A stretch of 64,000 bases of DNA from Microbacterium barkeri (GTDB taxonomy: Bacteria > Actinomycetota > Actinomycetes > Actinomycetales > Microbacteriaceae). The DNA lies in contig NZ_BSEJ01000011.1 in assembly GCF_027921765.1 (NCBI RefSeq), positions 1 through 64,000 of the forward strand. The letters run 5' to 3'. The notes under the pieces are model-generated. The model did not search any database, was not told the origin of the DNA, and worked only from the letters and a program-made list of their open reading frames with translations. Below are positions 16,794-27,043 of the stretch, piece by piece (position 1 is the first letter of the stretch; every line of letters starts with the position of its first letter). The position numbers and the translations under genes are program-made.

Positions 16794-18563
16794 ATGCCTG
16801 ATATCGCCAAGGTGCTCATCGCGAACCGCGGCGAGATCGCCGTCCGCATCATCCGCGCAGCCCGCGACTCGGGGATCGCCTCGGTCGCCGTCTACGCCGA
16901 CCAGGACCGCGATGCGCTGCACGCGCGCCTCGCCGACGAGGCCTATGCCCTCGAGGGCGCCACGAGCGCCGAGACCTACCTGCAGATCGAGAAGATCCTC
17001 TCGGTCGCCCGTCGCTCCGGTGCGGACGCCGTGCACCCGGGCTACGGCTTCCTCGCGGAGAACGCCGCGTTCGCGCGCGCCGTGCAGGCCGCCGGCCTCA
17101 TCTGGATCGGGCCGTCGCCCGAGGCGATCGAGGCGCTCGGCGACAAGGTCACCGCGCGCCACGTGGCCGAGAAGGTCGGCGCGCCGCTCGCGCCCGGCAC
17201 GCCCGGCCCCGTCGACACGGCCGAGGAGGTCGTCGCGTTCGCCGAGAAGGCCGGCCTCCCGATCGCGATCAAGGCGGCCTACGGCGGCGGCGGCCGCGGA
17301 CTCAAGGTCGCGCGCACCCTCGACGAGGTGCCGGAGATGTTCGAGTCGGCCACGCGCGAGGCGATCGCGGCCTTCGGCCGCGGCGAGTGCTTCGTCGAGA
17401 AGTACCTCGACAAGCCCCGCCACGTCGAGACGCAGTGCCTCGCCGACGCCGAGGGCAACGTCGTCGTCGTGTCGACGCGCGACTGCTCGCTGCAGCGCCG
17501 TCACCAGAAGCTCGTCGAGGAGGCCCCCGCTCCGTTCCTCACGGACGAGCAGAACGCCATCCTCTACGCCGCATCCAAGGCCATCCTGCGCGAGGTCGGC
17601 TACACGGGCGCCGGCACGTGCGAGTTCCTCGTGGGCGCCGACGGCACCATCTCGTTCCTCGAGGTGAACACCCGCCTGCAGGTCGAGCATCCGGTCTCCG
17701 AGGAGGTCACCGGCATCGACCTCGTCCGCGAGCAGTTCCGCATCGCGGCCGGCGGCACCATCGACTACGACGACCCGGCTCCGCAGGGCCACTCGATCGA
17801 GTTCCGCATCAACGGTGAGGACCCCGGTCGCGGCTTCCTGCCCCAGCCCGGCCCGATCCACGTGTTCAAGACCTTCGGCGGCCCGGGCATCCGCCTCGAC
17901 TCGGGCGTCACCGCGGGCGACGAGGTCTCGGGCGCGTTCGACTCGCTCCTGGCGAAGATCATCGTCACCGGCCGGACGCGCGAGGAGGCGCTCGAGCGCT
18001 CGCGCCGCGCCCTCGACGAGTTCGAGGTCGCTGGCCTGCCCACGGTGCTCCCGTTCCACCGCAAGGTCGTGCGCGACCCCGCCTTCACGGCGGAGGACGG
18101 CGTCTTCGGCGTGTACACGCGCTGGATCGAGACCGAGTTCGAGAACGACATCCCCGCGTGGGACGGCGAGCTCGAGACGCCGCGCGCGGCCGAGAGCCGG
18201 CACACGGTCGTCGTCGAGGTGAACGGCAAGCGGCTCGAAGTCAGCCTGCCCGACCGCGTCGTGACGGCTCCCGGCGCGACCGGCCGCCCCGCGGCCGTCC
18301 CCTCGTCCCGCCGCAAGCACGGCGGCGGCACCGCGACCGCGGGCGCCTCGGGCGATGCCCTCAAGTCGCCCATGCAGGCGACGGTCGTCAAGGTGGCCGT
18401 CGAGGAGGGCCAGCAGGTCGTCAAGGGCGACCTCGTCGTCGTGCTCGAGGCGATGAAGATGGAGCAGCCGCTGCACGCCCACAAGGACGGCACGATCGGC
18501 TCGATCGACGCGACGCCCGGCGCCACCGTCGGTGCGGGCCACCAGCTCCTCCTGATCGGCTGA
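16794..18563 (+). CDS. accA3: Acyl-CoA carboxylase biotin carboxylase/BCCP (alpha) subunit
   Basis: A 589-residue fusion of biotin carboxylase (ATP-grasp, residues 1-450) and a C-terminal biotin carrier domain. It starts [22 protein letters not shown] binding is by [13 protein letters not shown], and the catalytic stretch reads [16 protein letters not shown] and [12 protein letters not shown]. Biotin goes on K555 in EAMKMEQP, added by BirA (7066-7845). With AccD5 and AccE it would form the housekeeping acyl-CoA carboxylase that supplies malonyl-CoA. Monocistronic by context: maf ends 78 bases upstream and a perfect palindrome follows the stop. Confidence 0.95.
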   Translation: MPDIAKVLIANRGEIAVRIIRAARDSGIASVAVYADQDRDALHARLADEAYALEGATSAETYLQIEKILSVARRSGADAVHPGYGFLAENAAFARAVQAAGLIWIGPSPEAIEALGDKVTARHVAEKVGAPLAPGTPGPVDTAEEVVAFAEKAGLPIAIKAAYGGGGRGLKVARTLDEVPEMFESATREAIAAFGRGECFVEKYLDKPRHVETQCLADAEGNVVVVSTRDCSLQRRHQKLVEEAPAPFLTDEQNAILYAASKAILREVGYTGAGTCEFLVGADGTISFLEVNTRLQVEHPVSEEVTGIDLVREQFRIAAGGTIDYDDPAPQGHSIEFRINGEDPGRGFLPQPGPIHVFKTFGGPGIRLDSGVTAGDEVSGAFDSLLAKIIVTGRTREEALERSRRALDEFEVAGLPTVLPFHRKVVRDPAFTAEDGVFGVYTRWIETEFENDIPAWDGELETPRAAESRHTVVVEVNGKRLEVSLPDRVVTAPGATGRPAAVPSSRRKHGGGTATAGASGDALKSPMQATVVKVAVEEGQQVVKGDLVVVLEAMKMEQPLHAHKDGTIGSIDATPGATVGAGHQLLLIG

Positions 18564-18573
18564 TCTCCCCCGG

Positions 18574-18630
18574 GCATGTCCCACGTGTTCCGGCCATCCG
18601 CCCCCGGAACCCGGAACACGTGGGACATGC
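18574..18630. repeat. Variable-core palindrome A (between convergent accA and acyl-CoA dehydrogenase genes)
   Basis: A perfect 20-bp inverted repeat, GCATGTCCCACGTGTTCCGG at 18574-18593 and its complement at 18611-18630, with a 17-nt loop. The outer part (GCATGTCCCAC) is shared, with one change, with palindromes at 28307-28365 and 40182-40238, but the inner part (GTGTTCCGG) is unique. It occupies the gap between convergent stops (18563 and 18640) and could end transcription in both directions, although no T-tract follows on either strand. Confidence 0.85.
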
Positions 18631-18639
18631 GTGGGCTGG

Positions 18640-19851
18640 TCAGCCGAAGGCGCGGTCGAAGCCGAGGCTGCGGGCGATGATCCCCAGCTGGACCTCGGTC
18701 GAGCCCTCCCCGAGCGTGAGGATGCGCGCGTCGCGGTAGTGCCGCGCGACCGGGTTCTCGTTCATGAACCCGTACCCGCCCCAGATCTGGGTCGCGTCCG
18801 ACGCATTGGCGACCGCCGCCTCCGATCCGATGAGCTTCGCGAGCGAGGCCTGGGTCGTGAACGGCGCCCCCGCGTCGATGCGGCGAGCCGCGTCGTGCAT
18901 GACCGCGCGGGCCGCCGCGACACGGGCCTGCATCCGCGCGATCGTGAACGCGATGTGCTGGTTGTCGCCGATCGGGCGCCCGAAGACGACGCGGCGCTTG
19001 GCGTGCAGCACGGCCTGCTCGAGGCACCCCTGCGCCGCGCCCACGCAGAGCGCCGCGAACGCGACCCTGCCCTCGTCGAGCACGCTGAGGAAGTTCGAGA
19101 AGCCGCGGCCGCGCTCCCCCAGGAGGTTCTCCTCGGGCACGCGGACACCGTCGAACACGAGCGGATGCGTGTCGGACGTGTGCCACCCGACCTTGTCGTA
19201 TGCGGGCAGCGCGGTGAACCCGGGCGTCGGGACCGGCACGATGATCGTCGACAGCTCGGGCCCTCGCCGTCCGTCGCGCCCGACGCGCTCGCCGGTCACG
19301 GCGGTCACCGTCACGACGCTCGTGATGGGCGTACCCGAGTTGGTGATGAACTGCTTGGATCCGTTGATCGTCCACCAGCCGTCCGAGAGCGTGGCGGTCG
19401 TCTTCGTCGCCCCCGCGTCGGAGCCCGCCTCGGCCTCGGTGAGGCCGAAGGCGGCGAGCGCCTCGCCGCGTGCGAGGGCGGGCAGGTGCGCGCGGCGCTG
19501 CTCCTCGGTGCCGAAGCGGTAGATCGGCATCGCGCCGAGCCCGAGACCCGCCTCGAGCGTGACCGCGATGGACTGGTCCACGCGCGCGAGCTGCTCGACC
19601 GCGACGCACAGGTGCAGGTACGACTTGCCCTGCCCGCCGTACTCCTCGGGCAGCGGCAGGCCGAACAGCCCCATCCGCCCCATCTCGGCGATGATCTCGA
19701 GCGGGAGGCGGCGCTCGGTGTCGTAGGTGTACGCGGCGGGCGCGACCACGTCGTCGGCGAACGCGCGCACGGTGCGCGCGAGCTCCTGCAGATCCGGCTC
19801 GAGCATCTCGGTGCCGTCGACGGGGGTGCGGGTGGGCGTGATGAGCGACAT
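18640..19851 (-). CDS. Acyl-CoA dehydrogenase (branched-chain, FadE19-like)
   Basis: A 403-residue flavoprotein that oxidises acyl-CoA to 2-enoyl-CoA. Signatures are GLTEAEAGSDAG, WWTINGSKQFITN, the FAD-binding Q-x-WGGYGFMNENPVARHYRDARI near the C-terminus, and LGEGSTEVQLGIIAR, which includes the glutamate used as base in most short-chain enzymes. Last gene of the leucine operon: it starts 12 bases after the lyase stop, with AAGGGAG before the ATG. By context it should act on isovaleryl-CoA or related branched acyl-CoAs made by the keto acid dehydrogenase at 24726-28158. Confidence 0.9.
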   Translation of the reverse strand: MSLITPTRTPVDGTEMLEPDLQELARTVRAFADDVVAPAAYTYDTERRLPLEIIAEMGRMGLFGLPLPEEYGGQGKSYLHLCVAVEQLARVDQSIAVTLEAGLGLGAMPIYRFGTEEQRRAHLPALARGEALAAFGLTEAEAGSDAGATKTTATLSDGWWTINGSKQFITNSGTPITSVVTVTAVTGERVGRDGRRGPELSTIIVPVPTPGFTALPAYDKVGWHTSDTHPLVFDGVRVPEENLLGERGRGFSNFLSVLDEGRVAFAALCVGAAQGCLEQAVLHAKRRVVFGRPIGDNQHIAFTIARMQARVAAARAVMHDAARRIDAGAPFTTQASLAKLIGSEAAVANASDATQIWGGYGFMNENPVARHYRDARILTLGEGSTEVQLGIIARSLGFDRAFG

Positions 19852-19863
19852 CGTCGTCTCCCT

Positions 19864-20691
19864 TCAGGGGGCGGGGCTCGTGGCCCCGCGTGCGGTGCGC
19901 GCGAGGATGGCGCGCGCGTGTCGGAGAACCGGCTCGTCGACCATGCGGCCCTCGAACCGGAAGACGCCGCCGTGCGCGGAGGACTCCGCGATCAGGCGGC
20001 GCGCCCAGGCGGCCTCGGCATCCGAGGGCGCGAACGCCGCCCGGATGGCCGCGACGTGCGACGGATGGATGGCGGCCTTCGCGGCGAACCCGCTCGCGGC
20101 CGCGTCCTCGGCCTCGGCGCGGCAGCCGTCCAGGTCGCCGATGTCCAGGTGCACCGCGTCGACGGCCGCCTTCCCGAAGGCTCCCGCGGCGAGCAGGATG
20201 GCCGAGCGCGCGTGCATCGCGACGGCGCGGTAGGCGCCGTCCTGCGTGCGGCTGGAGGTTCCGCCGATCGACGCGACGAGGTCCTCCGCGCCCCACATGA
20301 GCGCCGTGACGCGCGGGTGCGCCGCGATCTCCGCGGCGCGCACGACGCCCGCCGCCGTCTCGCACAGCGCGACGACCTCGAGGTCGCCGAGCGCGTCGAC
20401 GTCTGCGGCGGCCTCCGTCTTCGCGAGCATCACGGCGCGATACGGCGACCGGCGCACGGCGTCGAGGTCGGCGGCGAGCTGTCCGCTCCGGGCGTCGTTG
20501 ACCCGCACGAGAGTGCGGGCGGGGTCGAGCGCGGACTCCACCACCGCGCGACGAGCGGCGTCCTTCGCGTCGGGCGCGACGGCATCCTCGAGGTCGAGGA
20601 CCACCGCGTCGGCGCGCTCGGCCGCCTTCGCGAACCGGTCGGCGCGGTCGGCGGGGCAGAAGAGCAGAGCGGGACCGAGCGCGACGCTCAT
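19864..20691 (-). CDS. CitE-like CoA ester lyase (candidate (R)-HMG-CoA lyase)
   Basis: A 275-residue HpcH/HpaI-CitE family lyase. Visible are LLFCPADRADRFAKAA, the metal/substrate region VVLDLEDAV, ALCETAAGV and the conserved WGAEDL, then KAAIHPSHV. In M. tuberculosis the equivalent gene of the accA1-accD1 cluster (Rv2498c), from memory, cleaves (R)-HMG-CoA and citramalyl-CoA. With the MaoC protein next door, the likely role here is the last step of leucine breakdown, giving acetyl-CoA and acetoacetate. Its ATG overlaps the MaoC stop (ATGA). A role in citramalate/itaconate breakdown is the main alternative. Confidence 0.85.
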   Translation of the reverse strand: MSVALGPALLFCPADRADRFAKAAERADAVVLDLEDAVAPDAKDAARRAVVESALDPARTLVRVNDARSGQLAADLDAVRRSPYRAVMLAKTEAAADVDALGDLEVVALCETAAGVVRAAEIAAHPRVTALMWGAEDLVASIGGTSSRTQDGAYRAVAMHARSAILLAAGAFGKAAVDAVHLDIGDLDGCRAEAEDAAASGFAAKAAIHPSHVAAIRAAFAPSDAEAAWARRLIAESSAHGGVFRFEGRMVDEPVLRHARAILARTARGATSPAP

Positions 20692-21164
20692 CGCGGCCTC
20701 CCCTGCATGAGCACCGTGCGGACCGCGCGGGCCACGACGACGCCGTCCTGGTTGCGGCCGATGTGCTCGAGGGTCACGATCCCCTGGCCGGGTCGGGAGC
20801 GCGAGGGCCGCGTCTCCTGCACGCGCGTCTCGCCGTAGAGGGTGTCCCCGTGCCGCATGGGGGCGGGGAACTCGACGCTCGTGAACCCGAGGTTCGCGAC
20901 GATCGTCCCGTTCGTGAGCTGGCCCGTCGACATCCCGACGATCGTCGCGAGGGTGAGCATCGAGTTGACGAGTCGCTCGCCGAACTCCGTCTGCGCCGCC
21001 CAGTGCGCGTCGAGGTGCAGGGCCTGCGTGTTCATCGTCATGGTGGTGAACAGCACGTCGTCGGCCTCGGTGATCGTGCGGCCCGGCCGGTGCTCGTAGA
21101 CGACTCCCGTCTCGAACTCGTCGAACCACAGCCCGCGCTGGGTGATGCGGCGCTCGGCGCTCAC
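20688..21164 (-). CDS. MaoC family (R)-specific enoyl-CoA hydratase
   Basis: A 158-residue hot-dog fold protein of the MaoC family. It has the hydratase pattern [28 protein letters not shown], in which the aspartate and histidine (LHLD/H) form the hydration dyad, then GMSTGQL and MRHGDTLY. In this operon it would hydrate 3-methylglutaconyl-CoA, giving the (R)-product that suits the CitE-like lyase, in place of the crotonase-type hydratase of classical leucine pathways. Starts with GTG at 21164, overlapping the biotin carboxylase stop (GTGA). Substrate is inferred from context. Confidence 0.85.
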   Translation of the reverse strand: MSAERRITQRGLWFDEFETGVVYEHRPGRTITEADDVLFTTMTMNTQALHLDAHWAAQTEFGERLVNSMLTLATIVGMSTGQLTNGTIVANLGFTSVEFPAPMRHGDTLYGETRVQETRPSRSRPGQGIVTLEHIGRNQDGVVVARAVRTVLMQGRPR

Positions 21165-23104
21165 GGCGTCCCCTCCTCGTCTGACGCCCCCGCAGGGAGC
21201 AGGATCCGCGCGACCTGCTGGCCGCGCGACACGGTCTCGCCGACCGCGACGTCGAGGCGCACCATCCCGGCGACCGGCGCGCGCAGGACGTGCTCCATCT
21301 TCATCGCCTCGACGCTCGCGACGGCCGCGCCCTCGCCGACCTCCGCGCCGTCGGCGACGTGGACGGCCACGACGGTCCCTGGCATGGGCGAGGCGAGGGC
21401 GGGCGCGGCTCCCCTGCGCACCCGGCGCGGCGGGGCGTACGGGGCGACGCGCGCGTCGCCGTCGGGCCCGACCGCCCACAGCGCGCCCGAGGGGTCCCCC
21501 GGGTCCTCGAGCACCCGCACGGCGCGGGCGTCGGCCTCCGCGACCGGGCGCGCGGCGCCATCCCGTTCGACCGAGATCCGCCACGGCGTCGCACGGATGT
21601 CGATCGACACGGTCGCGACGGCGTCGCCGTCCGCGTAGCGCAGCCGTGCGCCCCGCGCCCCGCCGATGCGCCAGCCGTCGGCGGCCCACGCCCCCGTCGT
21701 CGGCGGCAGCTCGTGCAGCGCGCACGCGGCGAAGGCCGCGTCGGGCGTCGTCTCCGCCGCGAGGCGGTCGACCTCGCGGTCGACGAGGCCCGTGTCGAGG
21801 GCGCCGTCCGCGACCGCCGGCACCTCGAGCAGTCGACGGAGCAAGCCGAGGTTCGTGACGATCCCCGGCAGGTGCGTCTGCGCGAGCGCATCGCGCAGAC
21901 CCGCGACGGCGTCCGTGCGCGTCGCCGCGTGGACCGCGATCTTCGCGAGCAGGGGGTCGTAGTGCGCGCCGACGGCCGTCCCGGCCTCGACACCCGCGTC
22001 GACGCGAGCGCTGCTCGGCCATGCGACGTCGATGAGCCGCCCGCCCGTCGGCAGGAACCCGGCCGACGGATCCTCGGCGTAGACGCGCGCCTCGATCGCG
22101 TGCCCGGCCATCCGCATGTCCTCCTGCGCGATCGCGAGGCGCTCGCCCGCCGCGACGCGCAGCTGCTGCTCGACGAGGTCGACGCCGGTCACGAGCTCGG
22201 TGACGGGATGCTCGACCTGCAGCCGCGTGTTCATCTCCATGAAGAACGGCTCATCGGGGCGCGCACCCGACACGATGAACTCGACCGTCCCCGCGCCCGT
22301 GTACCCGACGGCCCGGGCCGTCTCGCACGCCGCGCGCCCGATCGCCTCGCGCTGCGCCGCGTCGAGGAGCGGGCTCGGCGCCTCCTCGATGATCTTCTGG
22401 TGACGACGCTGCAGGGAGCACTCCCGCTCCCCCAGGTGGATGATCGCGCCGTGCGCGTCGGCCAGCACCTGCACCTCGATGTGCCGAGGGTCGGCCACGA
22501 AGCGCTCCACGAAGAGGGTGTCGTCGCCGAACGCGCCGGCCGCCTCGCGCCGCGCCTGCGCGAGCGCCGCGGGCAGGTCCTCGGGGCGGTCGACCCGGTG
22601 CATCCCCTTGCCGCCCCCGCCCGCCGACGGCTTGACGAGCACGGGGAAGCCGACGCGCGCCGCCCCCGCGATGAGCGCGGCGTCGTCGAGCCCCGGCTCG
22701 GCGATGCCGGGCACGGTGGCCACGCCGCGCGTCTCGACCGCGGCGCGCGCGCGGATCTTGTCGCCCATCGTCTCGATCGCCCCGGGCGGCGGGCCGATGA
22801 ACACGATGCCGGCCTCCGCGCAGGCCCGCGCGAACGCGGCGTTCTCCGACAGGAAGCCGTACCCGGGGTGCACGGCCTGCGCACCCGCGGCGAGCGCGGC
22901 GGCGATGACCGCCTCGATGTCGAGGTACGACCGCCGCGGATCGGCGGGTCCGATGCGGATGGCCTCGGTCGCCGCGCGCACGTGGGGCGCGTCGGCATCG
23001 GCGTCGGAGTGCACAGCGACCGAGGCGATGCCGAGCCGATCGAGCGTGCGGATGACCCGCAGCGCGATCTCGCCGCGGTTGGCGATGAGGACCCTGTCGA
23101 ACAT
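21161..23104 (-). CDS. accA1: Methylcrotonyl-CoA-type carboxylase, biotin carboxylase/BCCP subunit
   Basis: A 647-residue biotin carboxylase with BCCP domain. [22 protein letters not shown] opens the protein, [11 protein letters not shown] binds [21 protein letters not shown] and [15 protein letters not shown] form the active site, and biotin attaches to K602 in EAMKMEH. A linker domain typical of 3-methylcrotonyl/geranyl-CoA carboxylases separates the two. ATG 23104 gives the usual family N-terminus. GTG 23113, in frame and overlapping the previous stop as GTGA, is the alternative. It pairs with the carboxyltransferase at 23110-24717 and lies in a branched-chain catabolic operon, which supports methylcrotonyl-CoA as substrate. 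Confidence 0.9.
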   Translation of the reverse strand: MFDRVLIANRGEIALRVIRTLDRLGIASVAVHSDADADAPHVRAATEAIRIGPADPRRSYLDIEAVIAAALAAGAQAVHPGYGFLSENAAFARACAEAGIVFIGPPPGAIETMGDKIRARAAVETRGVATVPGIAEPGLDDAALIAGAARVGFPVLVKPSAGGGGKGMHRVDRPEDLPAALAQARREAAGAFGDDTLFVERFVADPRHIEVQVLADAHGAIIHLGERECSLQRRHQKIIEEAPSPLLDAAQREAIGRAACETARAVGYTGAGTVEFIVSGARPDEPFFMEMNTRLQVEHPVTELVTGVDLVEQQLRVAAGERLAIAQEDMRMAGHAIEARVYAEDPSAGFLPTGGRLIDVAWPSSARVDAGVEAGTAVGAHYDPLLAKIAVHAATRTDAVAGLRDALAQTHLPGIVTNLGLLRRLLEVPAVADGALDTGLVDREVDRLAAETTPDAAFAACALHELPPTTGAWAADGWRIGGARGARLRYADGDAVATVSIDIRATPWRISVERDGAARPVAEADARAVRVLEDPGDPSGALWAVGPDGDARVAPYAPPRRVRRGAAPALASPMPGTVVAVHVADGAEVGEGAAVASVEAMKMEHVLRAPVAGMVRLDVAVGETVSRGQQVARILLPAGASDEEGTP

Positions 23105-23109
23105 CGCGC

Positions 23110-24717
23110 TCACATCCGGAAGACGCCGTAGCGGACGTCGGGCAGGGGCGCGCGGCCGACGACGCCCAGGGCGAGGCCGAGCACGCGACGCGTGTCGGCG
23201 GGATCGATGACGCCGTCGTCCCACAGGCGCGCGGTCGAGTAGTACGGCGACCCCTGGCGCTCGTACCGCTCGCGGATGGGCTCCTCGAACGCGGCCTGCT
23301 CGGCGTCGGACCAGGTGCCGCCGTCGGCCTCGATCTGCTCGCGCTTGACCGTGGCGAGCACGCTCGCGGCCTGGGGGCCTCCCATCACCGAGACCCGCGC
23401 ATTGGGCCACAGCCAGAGGAACCGCGGGTCGAACGCGCGACCGCACATGGAGTAGGTGCCGGCTCCGAACGACCCTCCGACGACGACGGTGAGCTTCGGG
23501 ACGCGCGCGCACGACACCGCGGTGACCATCTTCGCGCCGTTCTTCGCGATCCCGCCGCGCTCGTACTCCGCGCCGACCATGAAGCCCGTGATGTTCTGGA
23601 GGAAGACGAGCGGGATGCCGCGCTGGTCGCACAGCTCGACGAAGTGCGCGCCCTTGAGCGCGCTCTCCGAGAAGAGAACGCCCTGGTTCGCGACGATGCC
23701 GACGGGGTGGCCGAGGATGCGCGCGAACCCGGTCACGAGCGTCGTGCCGTAGCCCGCCTTGAACTCGTGGAACGCGCTCGCGTCGACGAGGCGGGCGATG
23801 ATCTCACGCACGTCGTACGGCGTCTGGAGATCCTCGGGGATGGCGGCATAGAGCGTCTCGGGTTCGACGACCGGCTCGCGGGGCGGGGCGATCTCCCACG
23901 GCGGCGCCGGGTCGGGCGGGAGCGTCGCGACGATGTCGCGCACGATGCGCAGCGCGTGCTCGTCGGAGTCGGCGAGGTGATCCGCCACGCCCGACACCGT
24001 CGTGTGCAGCTCGCCGCCGCCGAGGTCCTCGGCCGAGACGACCTCGCCGGTGGCCGCCTTGACGAGCGGCGGGCCGCCGAGGAAGATCGTCCCCTGCTCG
24101 GCCACGATCACGGTCTCGTCGCTCATGGCGGGCACGTAGGCGCCTCCCGCGGTCGAAGAGCCCATGACGCACGCGATCTGCGGGATGCCCGCAGCACTCA
24201 TCGTGGCCTGGTTGTAGAAGATGCGGCCGAAGTGCTCGCGGTCGGGGAAGACCTCGTCCTGCATCGGGAGGAATGCGCCGCCCGAGTCGACGAGGCTGAT
24301 GCACGGCAGCCGGTTCTCTCGCGCGACCTCCTGCGCGCGGAGGTGCTTCTTGACCGTGAGCGGGAAGTACGTGCCGCCCTTGACCGTCGCGTCGTTGGCG
24401 ATGACGACGCAGCGGCGGCCCGACACCGTGCCGATGCCGGTGATGAGACCGGCCGCGGGCGCCTCGTCGTCATACAGGCCGTTCGCCGCGAGCGGCGACA
24501 GCTCGAGGAACGGGCTGCCCGGATCGAGCAGCCGGTCGACGCGCTCGCGCGGCAGCAGCTTGCCGCGCGCGACGTGCCGCTCGCGCGCGCGGGCACTGCC
24601 GCCGAGCGCCGCGGACTCCAGCCGAGCGCGCAGGTCGGCGACGAGCTCGCGCATCCGCGCGTCGCGCGCCGCGCCCTCCGCGCCGCCCGCGTCCACCGTC
24701 GTCGTCAGCCGCTCCAT
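23110..24717 (-). CDS. accD1: Methylcrotonyl-CoA-type carboxylase, carboxyltransferase subunit
   Basis: A 535-residue carboxyltransferase of the MccB type. Features are [40 protein letters not shown], the [17 protein letters not shown] loop, and in the second half [10 protein letters not shown] and [16 protein letters not shown]. These match methylcrotonyl-CoA rather than propionyl-CoA enzymes. ATG 24717 has GAGGA five bases upstream. GTG 24729 overlaps the E2 stop as GTGA and would add four residues. It follows the keto acid dehydrogenase genes and precedes its BC-BCCP partner in an overlapping operon. Confidence 0.92.
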   Translation of the reverse strand: MERLTTTVDAGGAEGAARDARMRELVADLRARLESAALGGSARARERHVARGKLLPRERVDRLLDPGSPFLELSPLAANGLYDDEAPAAGLITGIGTVSGRRCVVIANDATVKGGTYFPLTVKKHLRAQEVARENRLPCISLVDSGGAFLPMQDEVFPDREHFGRIFYNQATMSAAGIPQIACVMGSSTAGGAYVPAMSDETVIVAEQGTIFLGGPPLVKAATGEVVSAEDLGGGELHTTVSGVADHLADSDEHALRIVRDIVATLPPDPAPPWEIAPPREPVVEPETLYAAIPEDLQTPYDVREIIARLVDASAFHEFKAGYGTTLVTGFARILGHPVGIVANQGVLFSESALKGAHFVELCDQRGIPLVFLQNITGFMVGAEYERGGIAKNGAKMVTAVSCARVPKLTVVVGGSFGAGTYSMCGRAFDPRFLWLWPNARVSVMGGPQAASVLATVKREQIEADGGTWSDAEQAAFEEPIRERYERQGSPYYSTARLWDDGVIDPADTRRVLGLALGVVGRAPLPDVRYGVFRM

Positions 24718-24725
24718 GGCCATCC

Positions 24726-26027
24726 TCACCCCCGTGCGAGCGCGAGCCCCGGTCGCTCGAGCATCTCCCCGACGTCGACGAGGAAGGCGCTCGCCTCCCT
24801 GCCGTCGATCACCCGGTGGTCGAACGACACCGTGATCGTCATGACGTCGCGCAGCGCGATGTCGCCGTCGTGCTCCCAGGGCGTGCGCCGCACCGCGCCG
24901 AGGGCGACGATCGCCGACTGCCCGGGCGTGAGGATCGGGATGCCGCCGTCGACGCCGAAGACGCCGACGTTCGACACGGTGAGCGTCGACGACGTGAGCG
25001 CGGCGAGCCCGATCGAGCCGTCGCGCGCGGCGGCCGCGCGCTCGGCGATGGCGCCGGCGAGCGCGATGGCGTCGAGACGCTCGGCGTCGTCGACGCTCGC
25101 GACGACGAGACCGCGGTCGGTCGCCACCGCGATGCCCAGGTTCACGCGATCATGGAACTCGATCTCCCCCGCGTCGGCGTCGAAGCGCGCGTTGACGCCG
25201 GGCGTGCGTCGAGCCGCGAGCACGATGGCGCGCGAGGCGAGCGAGAGGAGCGTCGGGCTCGCCCCGCCCTCTGCGGCGAGGTCGCGGGCGAGGCGCAGGG
25301 TCTCCGTGACGTCGACCTGCAGGAAGCACGCGGCGTGCGGGACCGAGAGCGCCGACGCCGTCATCGCCTTGGCCGTCTCCCGGCGCAGCCCGCTCAGGCG
25401 CTCGCGGTGCGAGGTCGGCGGCGCGGGGTGAGCGGCGGCGCGATCGAGGTCGGCGCGTGTGACGACGCCGCCCTCGCCGGTCGGCGTGACCGCGGCGAGG
25501 TCGATCCCCCGCTGCTTCGCGAGCTGGCGGACCGGTGGGAACGCGCGCGCGGGCGACCGCTCCGCGCGCACGAACGGCGTCTGCGCGAACGTGCGCGGTC
25601 TGCGCGTGGGGCGCCGCGCGCCGTCCATCCGCACCGACCCGACGAGCATGGCGACCCGCTCCTCGGACGGCTCGGATGGCTCGGGCTCCGCGGGCTCTGC
25701 GGATGGCGCGGGCGGGACGTCCGCGGATGGCGCGGGCGGGGCGTCCGCGGGCTCTGCGGGCTCGGGGTCGGCAGCCGCCTCTGCGGCGTCCTCGAGGTCG
25801 TACTCGACGAGCGGGGCGCCGACCTCGACGGTCTCGCCCTCGCTCGCGTGCAGGCGGCGGATCACGCCCGCGTAGGGGCTCGGCAGGTCGATGACGGCCT
25901 TCGCGGTCTCGACCTCGGCGATGACCTGGTTGAGCGCGACGGAGTCGCCCTCAGAGACCTTCCACGCGACGATCTCGCTCTCGGTGAGGCCCTCCCCGAG
26001 GTCGGGCAGGCGGAACACGGCGGTCAT
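24726..26027 (-). CDS. bkdC: Branched-chain alpha-keto acid dehydrogenase E2 (dihydrolipoyl acyltransferase)
   Basis: A 433-residue E2. An N-terminal lipoyl domain has the modified lysine K43 in [13 protein letters not shown]. Next come a proline/alanine/glutamate-rich linker (about 85-125, built of APPAPSADV-like repeats), a peripheral-subunit-binding domain (about 163-198, [15 protein letters not shown]), and the catalytic acyltransferase domain ending in [13 protein letters not shown] with H404. It passes branched acyl groups from E1 (26024-28158) to CoA. The start overlaps the E1-beta stop (ATGA). No E3 gene lies in the operon, since the neighbouring LpdA-like protein lacks the disulfide, so E3 must come from elsewhere. 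Confidence 0.93.
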   Translation of the reverse strand: MTAVFRLPDLGEGLTESEIVAWKVSEGDSVALNQVIAEVETAKAVIDLPSPYAGVIRRLHASEGETVEVGAPLVEYDLEDAAEAAADPEPAEPADAPPAPSADVPPAPSAEPAEPEPSEPSEERVAMLVGSVRMDGARRPTRRPRTFAQTPFVRAERSPARAFPPVRQLAKQRGIDLAAVTPTGEGGVVTRADLDRAAAHPAPPTSHRERLSGLRRETAKAMTASALSVPHAACFLQVDVTETLRLARDLAAEGGASPTLLSLASRAIVLAARRTPGVNARFDADAGEIEFHDRVNLGIAVATDRGLVVASVDDAERLDAIALAGAIAERAAAARDGSIGLAALTSSTLTVSNVGVFGVDGGIPILTPGQSAIVALGAVRRTPWEHDGDIALRDVMTITVSFDHRVIDGREASAFLVDVGEMLERPGLALARG

Positions 26028-27043
26028 CGCGCGCTCCCCTCGAGGACGAGCCCCGTCCGCGACGAGCGGCGCCCGAGCGAGCGGTCGACCGCGTCGAGGA
26101 TGCGGTCGAGGCTCGGCAGGTAATGGGACTCGAGAGCGGATGGCGGGTAGGGCGTGTCGTATCCGGTCACGCGCTCGGGGGTCGCCTCGAGAGCCCCGAA
26201 CGCCCGTTCGACGACGCTCGCGATGAGCTCGCTCGACACCGACACCTCGGCGGGCGCCTCGTGGGCGACGACGAGGCGCCCGGTCCGCTCGACGCTCGCC
26301 ACGACCGTGTCGACGTCGAGCGGCGAGATGGAGCGCAGGTCGATGACCTCGATCTCGATCCCCTCGTCGCGGGCGGCGAGGGCGGCGTCGAGCGCCGTCT
26401 GCACGACCGCCCCGTACGCCGCGAGCGTGACGTCGCGTCCGCGGACGAGCACCTCGGCGGTGTCGAGGTCGCGCACGAGCGCCGTGTCGACCTCCCCCTT
26501 GGACCAGTACCGCGCCTTGGGCTCGAGGAACACGACGGGGTCGTCGCTCGCGATCGCGGCACGCAGCGTCGAGTAGGCCTCCTGCGGGCTCCACGCCGTG
26601 ACGACGCGCAGGCCCGGCGTGTGCGCGAAGTACGCCTCGGGCGACTCGGCGTGGTGCTCGACCGAGCCGATCCCGCCGCCGAACGGCACGCGGATCGTGA
26701 CGGGCATCCGCAGCCGACCGTGCGTGCGGTAGTGCAGGCGCGACAGCTGCGTGACGATCTGGTCGAGTGCGGGGAAGACGAAGCCGTCGAACTGGATCTC
26801 GACGACCGGTCGCGCGCCGCGGTAGGCCATGCCGACCGCGGTTCCGACGATCGCGGACTCGGCGAGCGGCGCGTCGATCACGCGCTCCGCGCCGAAGCGC
26901 GCCTGCAGTCCGTCCGTCACGCGAAAGACGCCGCCGAGCCGCCCGATGTCCTCGCCCATGAGGACAACGTCGGGGTCGCCCTCGAGCGCGTCCGCGAGGG
27001 CGCGCCCGACGGCCGCGCCCAGGCTGAGGGTCTCGACCGTCAT
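26024..27043 (-). CDS. bkdB: Branched-chain alpha-keto acid dehydrogenase E1 beta subunit
   Basis: A 339-residue transketolase-like beta subunit. LMGEDIGRLGGVFRVTDGL, RVIDAPLAESAIVGTAVGMAYRG and EIQFDGFVFPALDQI are hallmark stretches, and PFGGGIGSVEHHAESPEAYFAHTPGL carries the active-site histidines. It pairs with E1 alpha to decarboxylate branched 2-keto acids with thiamine diphosphate. Its ATG overlaps the E1 alpha stop (ATGA), so the two are made in equal amounts. The GG-SVEHH variant and the neighbouring methylcrotonyl carboxylase favour BCKDH over pyruvate dehydrogenase. Confidence 0.93.
   Translation of the reverse strand: MTVETLSLGAAVGRALADALEGDPDVVLMGEDIGRLGGVFRVTDGLQARFGAERVIDAPLAESAIVGTAVGMAYRGARPVVEIQFDGFVFPALDQIVTQLSRLHYRTHGRLRMPVTIRVPFGGGIGSVEHHAESPEAYFAHTPGLRVVTAWSPQEAYSTLRAAIASDDPVVFLEPKARYWSKGEVDTALVRDLDTAEVLVRGRDVTLAAYGAVVQTALDAALAARDEGIEIEVIDLRSISPLDVDTVVASVERTGRLVVAHEAPAEVSVSSELIASVVERAFGALEATPERVTGYDTPYPPSALESHYLPSLDRILDAVDRSLGRRSSRTGLVLEGSAR

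Noticed and set aside
18574-18630. Palindromes A and C as IS ends or attachment sites
   Set aside because: No transposase or integrase is nearby, and no target duplication or paired element end is visible.
23105-23113. GTG 23113 as start of the methylcrotonyl-type biotin carboxylase
   Set aside because: Possible because of the GTGA overlap, but ATG 23104 gives the standard N-terminus of the family; kept only as an alternative.
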